A stretch of 56,490 nt of DNA from an uncultured Micromonospora sp. (GCA_937951935.1 CALGAM010000174.1:1-56490); one strand, 5' to 3'. Positions 8,774 through 17,625 are shown, numbered from the stretch's first letter. Numbers and translations: made by a program. The notes: generated by a model not told the origin, from the sequence alone.

Positions 8774-11512
8774 ATGCGTAGAAGTCTCGCCAGCACGCTC
8801 ACCGCCGTGCTGGTCGCCGGCGCGACAGCGGTGGTCGCCCAGGTCGCCGTCGGCCCGTCCGCCGCGCCGGCCTCGGCCGCCGCGTCGGAGCCGTACTCCT
8901 GGCGCAACGTCCGGATCGACGGTGGCGGCTTCGTCCCCGGCATCATCTTCAACCCCACCGAACGCAACCTGATCTACGCCCGGACCGACATCGGCGGCGC
9001 CTACCGGTGGGAGCAGTCCAGCCAGTCCTGGAAACCCCTGCTGGACTGGGTCGGCTGGGACCGGTGGGGCTGGAACGGCGTGCTCAGCATCGCCACCGAC
9101 CCGGTGGAGACCAACCGGGTGTACGCGGCTGTCGGGATGTACACCAACGACTGGGACCCGAACAACGGCGCCATCCTGCGCTCGACGGACAGGGGGGACA
9201 CCTGGCAGGCGTACGAGCTGCCGTTCAAGGTCGGCGGCAACATGCCGGGGCGCGGCCAGGGGGAGCGGCTCGCCGTCGACCCGAACCGCAACAGCATCCT
9301 CTACTTCGGCGCCGAGGGCGGCAACGGCCTGTGGCGCAGCACCGACCACGGCGTGACGTGGTCGAGGGTCGCCAACTTCCCGAACGCCGGCAACTACGCC
9401 CAGGATCCGAGCGACCCCAACGGCTACCTCAACCACAACCAGGGTGTCACCTGGGTCGTCTTCGACCCCGCCACCGGCACCCCCGGCAACGCCACCCAGA
9501 CGATCTACGTCGGGGTCGCGGACAGGGACAACCCGGTCTACCGGAGCACCGACGGTGGGGTGAGCTGGGAGCGGATCCCCGGCCAGCCGACCGGCTACCT
9601 CGCGCACAAGGGCGTCGTCGACCCCGTCGGCGGATACCTCTACATCGCCACCAGCGACACCGGCGGCCCGTACGACGGCGGCAGGGGCGACGTCTGGAAG
9701 TTCCACCGGGCCACCGGCACCTGGACCCGGATCAGTCCCGTCCCCTCCACCAGCTCCGACGCCTACTTCGGATACAGCGGGTTGACCATCGACCGGCAGA
9801 ACCCCAACACGATCATGGTGGCCACCCAGATCTCCTGGTGGCCGGACACGATCTTCTTCCGGAGCACCGACGGCGGTGCGACCTGGACCCGGGCCTGGGA
9901 CTGGGCGGGCTATCCCAACCGGACCAAGCGCTACAGGATGGACATCAGCTCGGTGCCCTGGCTGACCTTCGGCACCAATCCCGCACCGCCCGAGGAGACC
10001 CCGAAACTCGGCTGGATGAACGAGTCGCTGGAGATCGACCCGTTCGACAGCAACCGGATGATGTACGGCACCGGTGCGACGATCTACGGCACCACCAACC
10101 TGCTGGACTGGGACCGCGGCGGCACGGTCACCATCCGGCCCATGGTGCGTGGGCTGGAGGAGACCGCGGTGCTCGACCTGGTCAGCCCGCCCAGCGGCGC
10201 CCCGCTGGTCAGCGCGCTCGGTGACGTGGGCGGCTTCCGACACACCGATCTGGACGCCGTGCCGGCGATGATGTTCACCCAGCCCACCTTCACCAGCACC
10301 ACCAGCCTGGACTTCGCCGAGCGCAACCCGAGCGTCATGGTGCGGGCCGGCAACTTCACCGACGCCGACCGGCCGGGCGACAGCCACGTCGCGTTCTCCA
10401 CCGACGGCGGGGCGAACTGGTTCCAGGGCACCGAGCCCGCCGGTGTCAACAACGGCGGCACGGTCGCCGCCGCGGCCGACGGCAGCCGGTTCGTCTGGGC
10501 GCCCGGCGACCCCGGCCAGCCGGTGGTCTACTCCGTCGGGTACGGCAACACCTGGACCCCCGCCAGCGGTATCCCGGCCAACGCCGTCGTCGAGTCCGAC
10601 CGGGTGAACCCGATGCGGTTCTACGGGTTCTCCGGCGGCCGGTTCTACGTCAGCACCAACGGCGGGCAGAGCTTCACCGCCACCGCCGCGACCGGGCTGC
10701 CGACCAGCGGGGTCAGGTTCAAGGCCGTGCCGGGTGCCGAGGGTGACATCTGGCTGGCCGGCGACACCGGCCTCTACCGTTCGACCGACTCCGGGGCCAG
10801 CTTCACCAGGGTGTCGAACGTGACCTGGGCGGTCAACGTCGGGTTCGGCCGGGCGGCACCGGGGCAGACGTACCCGGCGGTCTTCACGGTTGCCACCGTC
10901 GACGGGGTGACCGGGGTCTACCGGTCGGACAACGCCGGCGCCGGCTGGGTCCGGATCAACGACGACCAGCACCAGTACGGCAACATGGGCGAGGCGCTGA
11001 CCGGCGACCCGCGGGTGTACGGCCGGGTCTACCTGGGCACCAACGGCCGGGGCATCCTGGTGGCCGACCGACTCGGCGGGCCGGCCACGACCCCGCCGAC
11101 CACCGCTCCCACCACGCGTCCCCCGACCACCCCGCCGGCCACCACACCCCCCACCACCCCGCCGACCGCCACGCCACCGACCACACCCCCGACCTCCGCT
11201 CCGGCGGGGGCGTGCACGGCGACGTACCAGGTGACCGGCTCGTGGCCGGGCGGCTTCCAGGCGGAGGTGACGGTCCAGAACACCGGCACCTCGGCGATCA
11301 GCGGCTGGACCGTCGGGTGGACGTTCGCCAACGGGCAGTCCGTCACGGCGCTCTGGGGTGGTACGCACACCCAGACCGGGGCGACGGTGACGGTGCGCAA
11401 CGCCGAGTACAACGGCAACCTGGAGCCGGGCGCCTCCACCACGTTCGGCTTCCTCGGCAGTTGGACCGGCACGAACGCGGTGCCGTCGCCGGTCACCTGC
11501 ACGCGAAGCTGA
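8774..11512 (+). CDS. Secreted xyloglucanase, GH74 with C-terminal CBM2
   Basis: Secreted endo-xyloglucanase (912 residues) that cuts the xyloglucan backbone of plant cell walls. There is a signal peptide (1-37, ending ASAAA), then the two-propeller GH74 catalytic module (about 40-768) full of Asp-box-like repeats (STDGG, STDRG). Both family motifs with catalytic aspartates are present: TDIGGAYRW with D72 and GDVGGF with D484. A Thr/Pro linker (about 770-808) follows, then a CBM2 cellulose-binding module (811-912) with its terminal cysteines. The ATG at 8774 has AGGGAG eight bases upstream. It is monocistronic, followed by two hairpins. The Cip1-like gene 3.6 kb downstream has a related CBM2. 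Confidence 0.95.
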   Translation: MRRSLASTLTAVLVAGATAVVAQVAVGPSAAPASAAASEPYSWRNVRIDGGGFVPGIIFNPTERNLIYARTDIGGAYRWEQSSQSWKPLLDWVGWDRWGWNGVLSIATDPVETNRVYAAVGMYTNDWDPNNGAILRSTDRGDTWQAYELPFKVGGNMPGRGQGERLAVDPNRNSILYFGAEGGNGLWRSTDHGVTWSRVANFPNAGNYAQDPSDPNGYLNHNQGVTWVVFDPATGTPGNATQTIYVGVADRDNPVYRSTDGGVSWERIPGQPTGYLAHKGVVDPVGGYLYIATSDTGGPYDGGRGDVWKFHRATGTWTRISPVPSTSSDAYFGYSGLTIDRQNPNTIMVATQISWWPDTIFFRSTDGGATWTRAWDWAGYPNRTKRYRMDISSVPWLTFGTNPAPPEETPKLGWMNESLEIDPFDSNRMMYGTGATIYGTTNLLDWDRGGTVTIRPMVRGLEETAVLDLVSPPSGAPLVSALGDVGGFRHTDLDAVPAMMFTQPTFTSTTSLDFAERNPSVMVRAGNFTDADRPGDSHVAFSTDGGANWFQGTEPAGVNNGGTVAAAADGSRFVWAPGDPGQPVVYSVGYGNTWTPASGIPANAVVESDRVNPMRFYGFSGGRFYVSTNGGQSFTATAATGLPTSGVRFKAVPGAEGDIWLAGDTGLYRSTDSGASFTRVSNVTWAVNVGFGRAAPGQTYPAVFTVATVDGVTGVYRSDNAGAGWVRINDDQHQYGNMGEALTGDPRVYGRVYLGTNGRGILVADRLGGPATTPPTTAPTTRPPTTPPATTPPTTPPTATPPTTPPTSAPAGACTATYQVTGSWPGGFQAEVTVQNTGTSAISGWTVGWTFANGQSVTALWGGTHTQTGATVTVRNAEYNGNLEPGASTTFGFLGSWTGTNAVPSPVTCTRS

Positions 11513-11534
11513 CCACACCAACACCGGCGGTGTC

Positions 11535-11564
11535 GCCGGCCCCGGAGCTCGCGCCGGGGCCGGC
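11535..11564 (+). terminator. Hairpin after the xyloglucanase gene
   Basis: A perfect 11-base inverted repeat, GCCGGCCCCGG and its complement, has an eight-base loop and begins 22 bases after the GH74 stop codon. There is no T-tract, which is usual for actinobacterial terminators. Confidence 0.7.
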
Positions 11565-11632
11565 CGGCCCGCCGCCGACTCGTGGTCGGGCGGACCGGCC
11601 CGCCGCCGGGTCGGCACGGTACGGGACGACCC

Positions 11633-11666
11633 GGGCCGGACCGGGCGGAACCGCCCGGTCCGGCCC
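11633..11666 (+). terminator. Second, near-perfect palindromic hairpin after the xyloglucanase gene
   Basis: A 16-base perfect stem (GGGCCGGACCGGGCGG at 11633-11648 and its complement at 11651-11666) is separated by only two bases and followed by TTCCT. It probably acts as a tandem back-up terminator to the hairpin at 11535-11564. Confidence 0.65.
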
Positions 11667-12068
11667 TTCCTGACCGGTCCTGCCCCAGCCGTGGGTATGA
11701 GGTCGGTCACGGAGTGGATATGAGGTCGGTCACCGGGCGGACCCGGACGTGCCCGCCTCCGGCACCCGGCACGGCCCCCGGTGCAGGGCGAACGCCCGGT
11801 GAGCGAGGCGGAGCGGTCCTCGACACGGATCGTCGGTGGTGCCCCACCGGTCCGCCGGACGGCTACGCTCAGGATCGTGGTGGGACGCACGGACCTGAGA
11901 GGGCGCCGAAAATGTGGCGCGTTTTGCCCCGTTACCGGGTAGGTTTGTCGGCTCGTTGAACAGATTGCCCGGCCGGAAGGGTGGCGATCGGGGCCAGAAG
12001 AGGAATACTCTCGGTCGCGGCCCGCGTACTGATTAGGCGCCCGGACACGGGCGAGTGGAGGTGCTCGC
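11667..12068 (+). promoter_or_regulatory. Control region of the STAS gene, with a direct repeat
   Basis: No convincing gene lies here. A 15-base direct repeat TATGAGGTCGGTCAC occurs at 11696-11710 and 11719-11733, a 23-base period. Further on, GTTTT at 11921-11925 and GGGTAG at 11937-11942 resemble the GTTT/GGGTAT halves of SigB-type stress promoters, about 120 bases before the STAS start codon. Spacing is on the short side. Both observations are weak individually. The SigB-like element is attractive because the downstream product is an anti-anti-sigma type protein. Confidence 0.3.
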
Positions 12069-12440
12069 GTGAGCCTGTCGATCGTCAAGTCGGTCCTGCC
12101 CGATGGAGTCGTGGAGATCGCCCCTCGCGGAGAAATCGACGTCGATACGGCGTACGAGGTCCGGGAGGCGATCGCCGAGGTCCTGGCCAAGGGGCAGCCG
12201 TCCAGGATCGAGCTCAACATGCGACTGGTCAGCTTCATCGACTCGGTCGGCATCAGCGCCCTGGTCGCCGGCTTCCAGACCGCGGAGGTCAGCGGCGTCA
12301 AGCTCGTGGTCACCCAGCCGAGCCGGTTCGTTCACCGGCAGCTGTGGGTCACCGGGCTCCTCGGGCTCTTCGGAGCACCGGAGCCCTACTTCGCGGGTTC
12401 CGCGTCGGCGCAGGAGGAGGTAAAGGTACCGGGCGCCTGA
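12069..12440 (+). CDS. STAS-domain protein, anti-sigma factor antagonist family
   Basis: The 123-residue single-domain STAS protein resembles SpoIIAA/RsbV. It has the characteristic phospho-acceptor region FIDSVGISALV around residues 57-67, where the serine of DSVG is the expected phosphorylation site. Such proteins sequester an anti-sigma kinase when dephosphorylated. No kinase or sigma gene is adjacent, so the partner must lie elsewhere. The GTG start follows GTGGAGGTG at a usual distance. It converges on the surE-pfkB pair. Confidence 0.85.
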   Translation: MSLSIVKSVLPDGVVEIAPRGEIDVDTAYEVREAIAEVLAKGQPSRIELNMRLVSFIDSVGISALVAGFQTAEVSGVKLVVTQPSRFVHRQLWVTGLLGLFGAPEPYFAGSASAQEEVKVPGA

Positions 12441-12485
12441 GCGCCGCGCCGGGACACGCCCGGACGCGTGTCCCGGCCCCGTCTC

Positions 12486-13334
12486 TCAGCCCACACCGTC
12501 CGGCCCCGCCCCGGGGCCGTCCAGATCGGACAGGTCCACGTCGGCCGCCTCGGTGATCGCCCGGATCGCCGTCACCGAGGCGTAGCCCTCGGCCAGCCAG
12601 GCCACGTCGGTACCGGGCTCGACACGCTGACCGGACTCCTCCAACGCGGTACGGACGAAGCCCTGACCGGCCTCCGCCACGGTCATCTGCACCTGACCGA
12701 AGCCGGCGAGCGTCCCCCGGCGGACCCCGCGTAGCCGGTCGTACGGCAGGTCAGGGCTGTTGACGTTCAGGACGGTCTCATGTGGTCCGGCGAGAAGCCG
12801 GGGCAGCAGGTCGAGCGCGACCCGGGCCGCGGTCGCCCAGTGCCGGCGTTCGTCCCGTTCCGGGTGTGACACCGCGACCGCCGCCCCGCCGCTGCCGGCG
12901 GTCGCCTCGTGCGCGGCGAGGACGTCGAGCGAGACGGCGATCCCGTGACACCCGTTCGCGGCGGCGGTGAAGGCCGCCCCGACCGTGCCGGAGTGGAGAA
13001 CCGCCCGGCCGACGTTGGCGCCCCGGTTGATTCCGGACAGCACCACGGACGGCGCCGGGCCGAACGCCCCGTGCAGGGCGATCAGCGTGATCAGGGCCGG
13101 CGAGGCGGCGACCCCGTACGCCGGGATCCCGGGCAGGTCCTCGACGTGGTGCTCCTCGACGACCACCCGACCGTCAAGCTCGATTGCGCTCATCGCCGAG
13201 CTGGCGCCGCTGGCCTCCTCCCGCGGCGCGGCCACCACCACGTCGAGGCCGCGGGCCGCCGCCGCGCGGGCCAGGCAGCGCAGGCCCGGGGCGGCGATGC
13301 CGTCGTCGTTCGTGACCAGGACCCGGAGCGTCAT
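12486..13334 (-). CDS. surE: 5'/3'-nucleotidase SurE
   Basis: Metal-dependent nucleoside-monophosphate phosphatase of 282 residues. The N-terminal VTNDDGI motif supplies the metal-binding aspartates, followed by the SGASSAMS loop and LSGINRGANVG, whose Asn completes the site. Length is slightly over the usual 250-260. Its ATG overlaps the TGA of the upstream PfkB-family kinase gene by four bases (ATGA), so the pair is translationally coupled. That suggests linked roles in nucleoside or sugar-phosphate turnover, though the kinase substrate is not known. Confidence 0.92.
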   Translation of the reverse strand: MTLRVLVTNDDGIAAPGLRCLARAAAARGLDVVVAAPREEASGASSAMSAIELDGRVVVEEHHVEDLPGIPAYGVAASPALITLIALHGAFGPAPSVVLSGINRGANVGRAVLHSGTVGAAFTAAANGCHGIAVSLDVLAAHEATAGSGGAAVAVSHPERDERRHWATAARVALDLLPRLLAGPHETVLNVNSPDLPYDRLRGVRRGTLAGFGQVQMTVAEAGQGFVRTALEESGQRVEPGTDVAWLAEGYASVTAIRAITEAADVDLSDLDGPGAGPDGVG

Positions 13335-14308
13335 GACGCGGTCGTCCGGTGGGCGAGCTCGTCCGGGGTCAGCCGGTCCTGCCGGCCCGTGCCGACCGGC
13401 GCCAGCCGTACCCGGTCGACCAGGCCGGTGATCGACTCCGGTCGGCCGGTGCCGTGACCGTGCCGGGTGACGTTCAGCGCCCCGGCCGCGGCGCCGGTAC
13501 GGACGGCGAGCTCCAGGTCACCACCCCGGGCCAGCACCGAGGCGACCCCGGCGGTCATGGAGTCGCCGGCGCCGTGCGGGTCCGCCACCTGGAGCCGGGG
13601 CATGTCGATCTCGAAGATCTCGCCGTCGATCAACACCAGTGCCGGGTTCTCGGCCCGGCTGACCACCACCGACTCGGCGCCGTCGGCGTGCAGCGCCGAC
13701 AGGACCCGGACGAGCTCCTCCTCGCTGTCGTCGGCCGCCCAGCCGTCCCGGACCAGCTCCTCGTGGCTGACCTTGAGAAAGTAGAGGCCGCTGTCGAGGA
13801 CGGCGGCCAGATGCGGACCGGAGAGGTCGGCGACCACCCGGCTGCCGTTGCGGCCGAGGTCCGCGGCGAGGCGGCGGTAGATGTCCGGGGCCACCAGGGC
13901 CGGGTGTCCGGGGCCGCTGAGCACGCTGACCGGGCTGTGCAGGCCCTCGCCGAGCGCCAGGTTGTACAGCTCGTCCCGCTCGTGCCGGGTCAGCGCGTGC
14001 CCGGGTACGGAGGCGATCTCGACCCGGTCGCCGCTCCGGCTGTCGTGGACGTACCCGCCGCTGCTGGACTCCCGGTGGAGCACCCGTAGCTCGACCCCCT
14101 CGCCGGCCAACAGCGGTTCGAGGACCTGGCCGATCTCGCCGCCGAGCCCGGCGCAGAGCACCACCGGCGTGCCGAGGCACCTGATCATGCGGGCCTGCCA
14201 GACCCCCTGTCCCCCGGGGTGCAGGTGGATCTCGGGTTCGTCGGCGGTCTGGTCGATGGTGACGGTGAGCTGCGGAGCCGGGGCGAAGACCATGACATGT
14301 CCGCTCAT
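13331..14308 (-). CDS. PfkB-family carbohydrate kinase
   Basis: The 325-residue ribokinase-like sugar or nucleoside kinase contains the glycine-rich N-terminal signature (HLHPGGQGVWQARM) and the C-terminal PfkB signature DPHGAGDSMTAG, whose GAGD aspartate is the catalytic base. The family 1-phosphofructokinase-like arrangement is seen, but substrate cannot be told. The start at 14308 (MSGHVMVFAPAPQ) is chosen because a purine-rich GGGAGAGGG lies upstream; the frame stays open to 14893 but with non-coding composition. It is the first gene of a two-gene unit with surE. Confidence 0.85.
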   Translation of the reverse strand: MSGHVMVFAPAPQLTVTIDQTADEPEIHLHPGGQGVWQARMIRCLGTPVVLCAGLGGEIGQVLEPLLAGEGVELRVLHRESSSGGYVHDSRSGDRVEIASVPGHALTRHERDELYNLALGEGLHSPVSVLSGPGHPALVAPDIYRRLAADLGRNGSRVVADLSGPHLAAVLDSGLYFLKVSHEELVRDGWAADDSEEELVRVLSALHADGAESVVVSRAENPALVLIDGEIFEIDMPRLQVADPHGAGDSMTAGVASVLARGGDLELAVRTGAAAGALNVTRHGHGTGRPESITGLVDRVRLAPVGTGRQDRLTPDELAHRTTAS

Positions 14309-14463
14309 GCCCGTACCTACCCTCTCCCGCGTACGGTCATGCGGACTGGCGGGTGTCGGGTGGTCCGTCACCGCGGCGGATGGCGCCGGGCGGGCGGCGG
14401 TGGGCGACGTGCGGTCGTCCCGTCCGGGGGTCCCGTCGCGGGCCCGCGCGCCGCGCGGGCCGG

Positions 14464-14805
14464 TCAGCCGCGTGGGGCGTACATGATGACCGCGACGCCG
14501 AGCAGGCAGATGGCGGCGCCGACCAGGTCGTACCGGTCCGGCCGGAACCGGTCCACCAGCACGGCCCAGCCGAGCGAGCCGGCGACGAAGACACCGCCGT
14601 ACGCGGCGAGCACCCGGCCGAAGTGTGGATCCGGCTGGAACGCGGCGACGAAGCCGTACCCGGCGAGCGCGAGGACGCCCGCGGCCACGAAGAGCAGGCC
14701 CCGCTGCTCGCGTACGCCCTGCCAGACCAGCCAGGCACCGCCGATCTCGGCGACGGCGGCGAGGAGGAACAGCAGCAGGGAACGGGCCAGCGTCATGCCG
14801 GTCAT
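14464..14805 (-). CDS. YnfA/UPF0060 family membrane protein
   Basis: The 113-residue integral membrane protein has four hydrophobic helices (about 5-28, 35-53, 62-83, 91-110). Conserved family features are EIGGAWLVWQG in helix 1 and YGGVFVAGSLGWAVLVDRFRPDRYD before the last helix. This family resembles small multidrug resistance-like folds, but its function is not settled. It is single, divergent from the CBM2-Cip1 gene. Confidence 0.9.
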   Translation of the reverse strand: MTGMTLARSLLLFLLAAVAEIGGAWLVWQGVREQRGLLFVAAGVLALAGYGFVAAFQPDPHFGRVLAAYGGVFVAGSLGWAVLVDRFRPDRYDLVGAAICLLGVAVIMYAPRG

Positions 14806-14872
14806 TGTGCCGGGCGGGACGGGGCGGCCCGGCCCGGGCCGACGCCCCGGCGGAGTTCCGCGACGCCGACGG

Positions 14873-14903
14873 GATTGAATTTATAGATGTCAATCTCTAG
14901 GCT
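14873..14903 (+). promoter_or_regulatory. Promoter with overlapping inverted repeat for the Cip1-like gene
   Basis: TTGAAT (14875-14880), a 17-base spacer and TAGGCT (14898-14903) form a good housekeeping-type promoter in an AT-rich island. An inverted repeat GATTGA-N11-TCAATC (14873-14895) covers the -35 and most of the spacer, the position of a repressor site. The predicted leader to the ATG at 15110 is about 200 bases and holds no recognised RNA element. The repeat also creates TTGACA on the other strand, which could serve the YnfA gene. Confidence 0.5.
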
Positions 14904-15109
14904 GGGTCCGGCCCTGAGACGTCGGCGGACCGCCGCGCCGGGGCGCCCGGTACGGGCTGGCCGGGCCACCGGCGGGGGCGGAGCCGCCGGATCGTGGGGG
15001 AGCCGACCACGCCGAGGGCGCCGGGCGGCCGAACCGTGTGTGCCGACCGTCACCCCAGTCGTCGCCTGCCGGGCGCCCGCCGCGCCCGGCCGCCCCGAGA
15101 GGAATCCCC

Positions 15110-16333
15110 ATGAGGATCTGCGCACCGTACCGTCGCGCGTCCCTGGCCGCGGTCCTGGTGACCGCGATGGCCGCCGGCACCACCGCCGTTCTCGGCGGCC
15201 TGCCGCAGGCGAGCGCACGGGCCGCCGCCGGCTGCCTGGTCGACTACCAGGCGAACGAGTGGCCGGGCGGCTTCACCGCCACCATCCGGGTCACCGCGGG
15301 GGACACCCCGGTCAACGGTTGGACCGTCACCTGGACCTACGGTGGCGACCAGCGGATCACCAACGCCTGGAACGCCGAGGTCACCCAGTCCGGTGCGGCC
15401 GTCACCGCCCGAAACGCGGCGTGGAACGGCTCGTTGCCCGCCGGCGGCTCCACCGAGTTCGGCGTGCAGGGCACGTACTCCGTGAGCACGGGTGCGCCGA
15501 CCGGGTTCACCCTGAACGGCGAACCGTGCAACGGCGCCGCACCGACCTCGCCGCCGGTCACCACCCCGCCCACCACCGTCCCGCCGACCACCCCGCCGGT
15601 GACACCGCCGACCACCCCGCCGGTGACCACGCCCCCGCCGGCCGGCTGCGACGGCGCGGTGCTCTGCGACGGCTTCGAGAACCAGACCGGATCCGTGCCG
15701 GCCGGTGACTGGACCGTGACCTATCCCGACTGTCAGGGGGCCGGCACCGCGTCGATCGACAGCTCGGTCGCACACCAGGGCAGCCGGTCGGTGCGGATCA
15801 ACGGCGCCGCCGGTTACTGCAACCACGTCTTCGTCCGGGCGAACCGAGACCTGACCGGCCTCGGCGCGGTCCGGTACGGCCGTTTCTGGATCCGACACAC
15901 CACCGCGCTGCCGACCGCGCACGTGACCTTCCTGGCCATGCGGGACAGCAACGACGGCAACCGCGACCTGCGGATGGGCGGCCAGAACGGCGCCCTGCAG
16001 TGGAACCGTGCCTCCGACGACGCCACCCTGCCGGAGCAGAGTCCGAACGGCGTCGCGCTCAGCCTGCCGCTGCCGGTGAACCGGTGGACCTGTGTCGAGT
16101 TCATGGTGGACGGTGCGCAGGGACGGTTGCAGACCTGGGTCGACGGTACGGCGGTGACCGGCCTGACCGCCGACGGCACCCCCACCCACGACATCGACGG
16201 ACAGTGGTACAACCGGGCCAACTGGCGGCCGGACCTGACCGACCTGCGGTTCGGCTGGGAGAGCTACGGCGAGGGTGCCGACACCCTCTGGTTCGACGAC
16301 GTCGCGCTGGGCACGACCCGGATCGGCTGCTGA
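15110..16333 (+). CDS. Secreted CBM2 protein with Cip1-like module
   Basis: The 407-residue secreted protein has a signal peptide (about 1-37), an N-terminal CBM2 cellulose-binding module (about 38-145), a Thr/Pro linker (146-183) and a C-terminal module (184-407). That module closely resembles fungal Cip1, the cellulose-induced protein of Trichoderma: shared stretches include ASDDATLPEQSPNG, LRMGGQ, FGWESY and LWFDDVALGTTRIGC. Cip1 has a jelly-roll related to polysaccharide lyases, but its activity is disputed. The ATG at 15110 has GAGAGGAAT upstream. Domain order is reversed relative to fungal Cip1, where the binding module is C-terminal. It probably works with the GH74 enzyme on plant cell walls. 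Confidence 0.85.
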   Translation: MRICAPYRRASLAAVLVTAMAAGTTAVLGGLPQASARAAAGCLVDYQANEWPGGFTATIRVTAGDTPVNGWTVTWTYGGDQRITNAWNAEVTQSGAAVTARNAAWNGSLPAGGSTEFGVQGTYSVSTGAPTGFTLNGEPCNGAAPTSPPVTTPPTTVPPTTPPVTPPTTPPVTTPPPAGCDGAVLCDGFENQTGSVPAGDWTVTYPDCQGAGTASIDSSVAHQGSRSVRINGAAGYCNHVFVRANRDLTGLGAVRYGRFWIRHTTALPTAHVTFLAMRDSNDGNRDLRMGGQNGALQWNRASDDATLPEQSPNGVALSLPLPVNRWTCVEFMVDGAQGRLQTWVDGTAVTGLTADGTPTHDIDGQWYNRANWRPDLTDLRFGWESYGEGADTLWFDDVALGTTRIGC

Positions 16334-16409
16334 CCGGTCGCGACCCCGTCGCGGCGTCTCGGCCGGGTCGCGGCGACGTCGTGTCCCGGCCCGACGGGCC
16401 GGCGGTTGC

Positions 16410-16432
16410 GGCCCGGGTCGACGACCCGGGCC
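16410..16432 (+). terminator. Palindrome after the Cip1-like gene
   Basis: An 11-base inverted repeat GGCCCGGGTCG has its complement one base away, 77 bases after the Cip1 stop. It is followed 12 bases later by the larger hairpin at 16445-16493. Confidence 0.55.
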
Positions 16433-16444
16433 GGGGGCGACCGT

Positions 16445-16493
16445 GACGTCCTCCGGCACCGCCCAGGGGTGGCGGGCGGTGCCGGAGGACGTC
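16445..16493. terminator. Bidirectional 19-bp stem terminator between converging genes
   Basis: A perfect 19-base inverted repeat (16445-16463 and 16475-16493, beginning GACGTCCTCC) has an 11-base loop. It lies between the Cip1-like gene and the convergent coiled-coil protein gene, whose stop is only 17 bases away, and can end transcripts from both sides. Confidence 0.85.
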
Positions 16494-16509
16494 CCCGTGG
16501 AGGGTGCGG

Positions 16510-17613
16510 TCAGTAGACCGACAGGTGCACGTGGTTGGTGTGGTCGCTCGACGGGTCCCCGTTGCCCCCGTTGTAGGCCTTCCAGCCCGTGCTGGGCAGC
16601 CAGATCTGCTTGAACCAGATCACGTACAGGACGCCGAGCCGGTCGGCGTTCTTCACGAAGAACGCCGCCAGGTTGTTCCCGTACGTCCGGTCCCCGCCGG
16701 TGGCGACCCCGCCGAACCCGTTCTTCTGGGCGGCGAAGTCGCAGGCACGGCCCTTCGGGTGCTCCCCGCTGCCGCCGCTGCGGAAGCAGGTGACGTACCG
16801 GGTGAAGCCGGCCGCCTTGGCCTGGTTGAGCGCGTGCAGGGTGCGCGGGGTGATGCAGCCGTCGGACGGGGTCGGGTCGTTGACGCTGCACGACTCGGGC
16901 GGCCAGGAGCCGTCGGGGTTGCGCGGCGCCGGCTTGGCCGTGGCGGCGTTGCCGCTCACCCCCGAGCTGGGGCCGCCGCTGTTCGCCGCGGCGAGTGCCC
17001 GTTCGGCCTGCCTCTTGCGGGTCTCCATCACCTCGACCTGCTTGCGCTGTTCGCGGATCTCACGGTCGAGGGCGGCCTTGGCCCGGGTCTCCGCGTCGAG
17101 GGCGGCGCGCAGCTCGCGCAACGCCCGGTTCTCGTTGGCGGCCACCCTGTCCAGGGCGGCGGCCCGGTCCAGCAGTCCGGCCGGGGAGCCGCTGTTCAAC
17201 AGGGCAGAGACCTGGCCCAGCCGGCCGGTGCGGTACACCAGCCCGGCCATCTCGGCGATCTGGTCGCTGCGGGCCGCCACCTCGGCCCGCAGCCGGTTCA
17301 GTTCGTCGGCCAGCTCCTTCTGGCGCCTGAGCGAGCGGTCCAGTTTGGCCTTGGCGTCGACGTATCCCTTGCTGGCCGCCTCGAGCTTCTCACGAAGGTC
17401 GTCGGTGCCCCCCTCGTCGAGGTCGCCCGGGGCGTACCCGAGGGGAGCGGGAGCCGCGCTGGCGGGGGAGGCGGCGAGGCCCGCGACGACGCCCAGGCTG
17501 ACGAGCGCGGCCAACACGGCGGCCAACCGGGCACGCGTGCCGCGGCCCGACCGCACCGCCGCCCGGCCGGAGGCCGGGCGTCTGGTTGTCGTGGTAGCAG
17601 CCAGATACGGCAT
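16510..17613 (-). CDS. Secreted coiled-coil cell-wall protein with M15-like C-terminal domain
   Basis: The 367-residue exported protein has a long signal peptide (about 1-53, ending ASPASAA) and a coiled coil (about 70-215, Lys/Glu/Arg heptads) like the regulators of NlpC/P60 hydrolases. A Gly/Ser linker and a C-terminal domain (about 235-367) follow. The last domain has GEHPKGRACDFA and DHTNHVHLSVY, resembling the HxxGxAxD and HxH zinc ligands of M15-type peptidases. The start ATG at 17613 has GGAAGGA at the right distance. A c-di-AMP riboswitch occupies the leader, as in other actinobacterial cell-wall remodelling genes. Peptidoglycan hydrolysis or its control is inferred. Confidence 0.75.
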   Translation of the reverse strand: MPYLAATTTTRRPASGRAAVRSGRGTRARLAAVLAALVSLGVVAGLAASPASAAPAPLGYAPGDLDEGGTDDLREKLEAASKGYVDAKAKLDRSLRRQKELADELNRLRAEVAARSDQIAEMAGLVYRTGRLGQVSALLNSGSPAGLLDRAAALDRVAANENRALRELRAALDAETRAKAALDREIREQRKQVEVMETRKRQAERALAAANSGGPSSGVSGNAATAKPAPRNPDGSWPPESCSVNDPTPSDGCITPRTLHALNQAKAAGFTRYVTCFRSGGSGEHPKGRACDFAAQKNGFGGVATGGDRTYGNNLAAFFVKNADRLGVLYVIWFKQIWLPSTGWKAYNGGNGDPSSDHTNHVHLSVY

Positions 17614-17625
17614 GGCATGTCCTTC

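Noticed and set aside
11582..11959. 125-codon plus-strand open frame after the xyloglucanase gene
   Set aside because: It begins within the terminator hairpin region, lacks a ribosome site and is Pro/Gly/Arg-rich.
8687..12313. 1208-codon minus-strand open frame across the xyloglucanase gene
   Set aside because: It mirrors the GH74 reading frame, has no recognisable motif and overlaps two certain genes.
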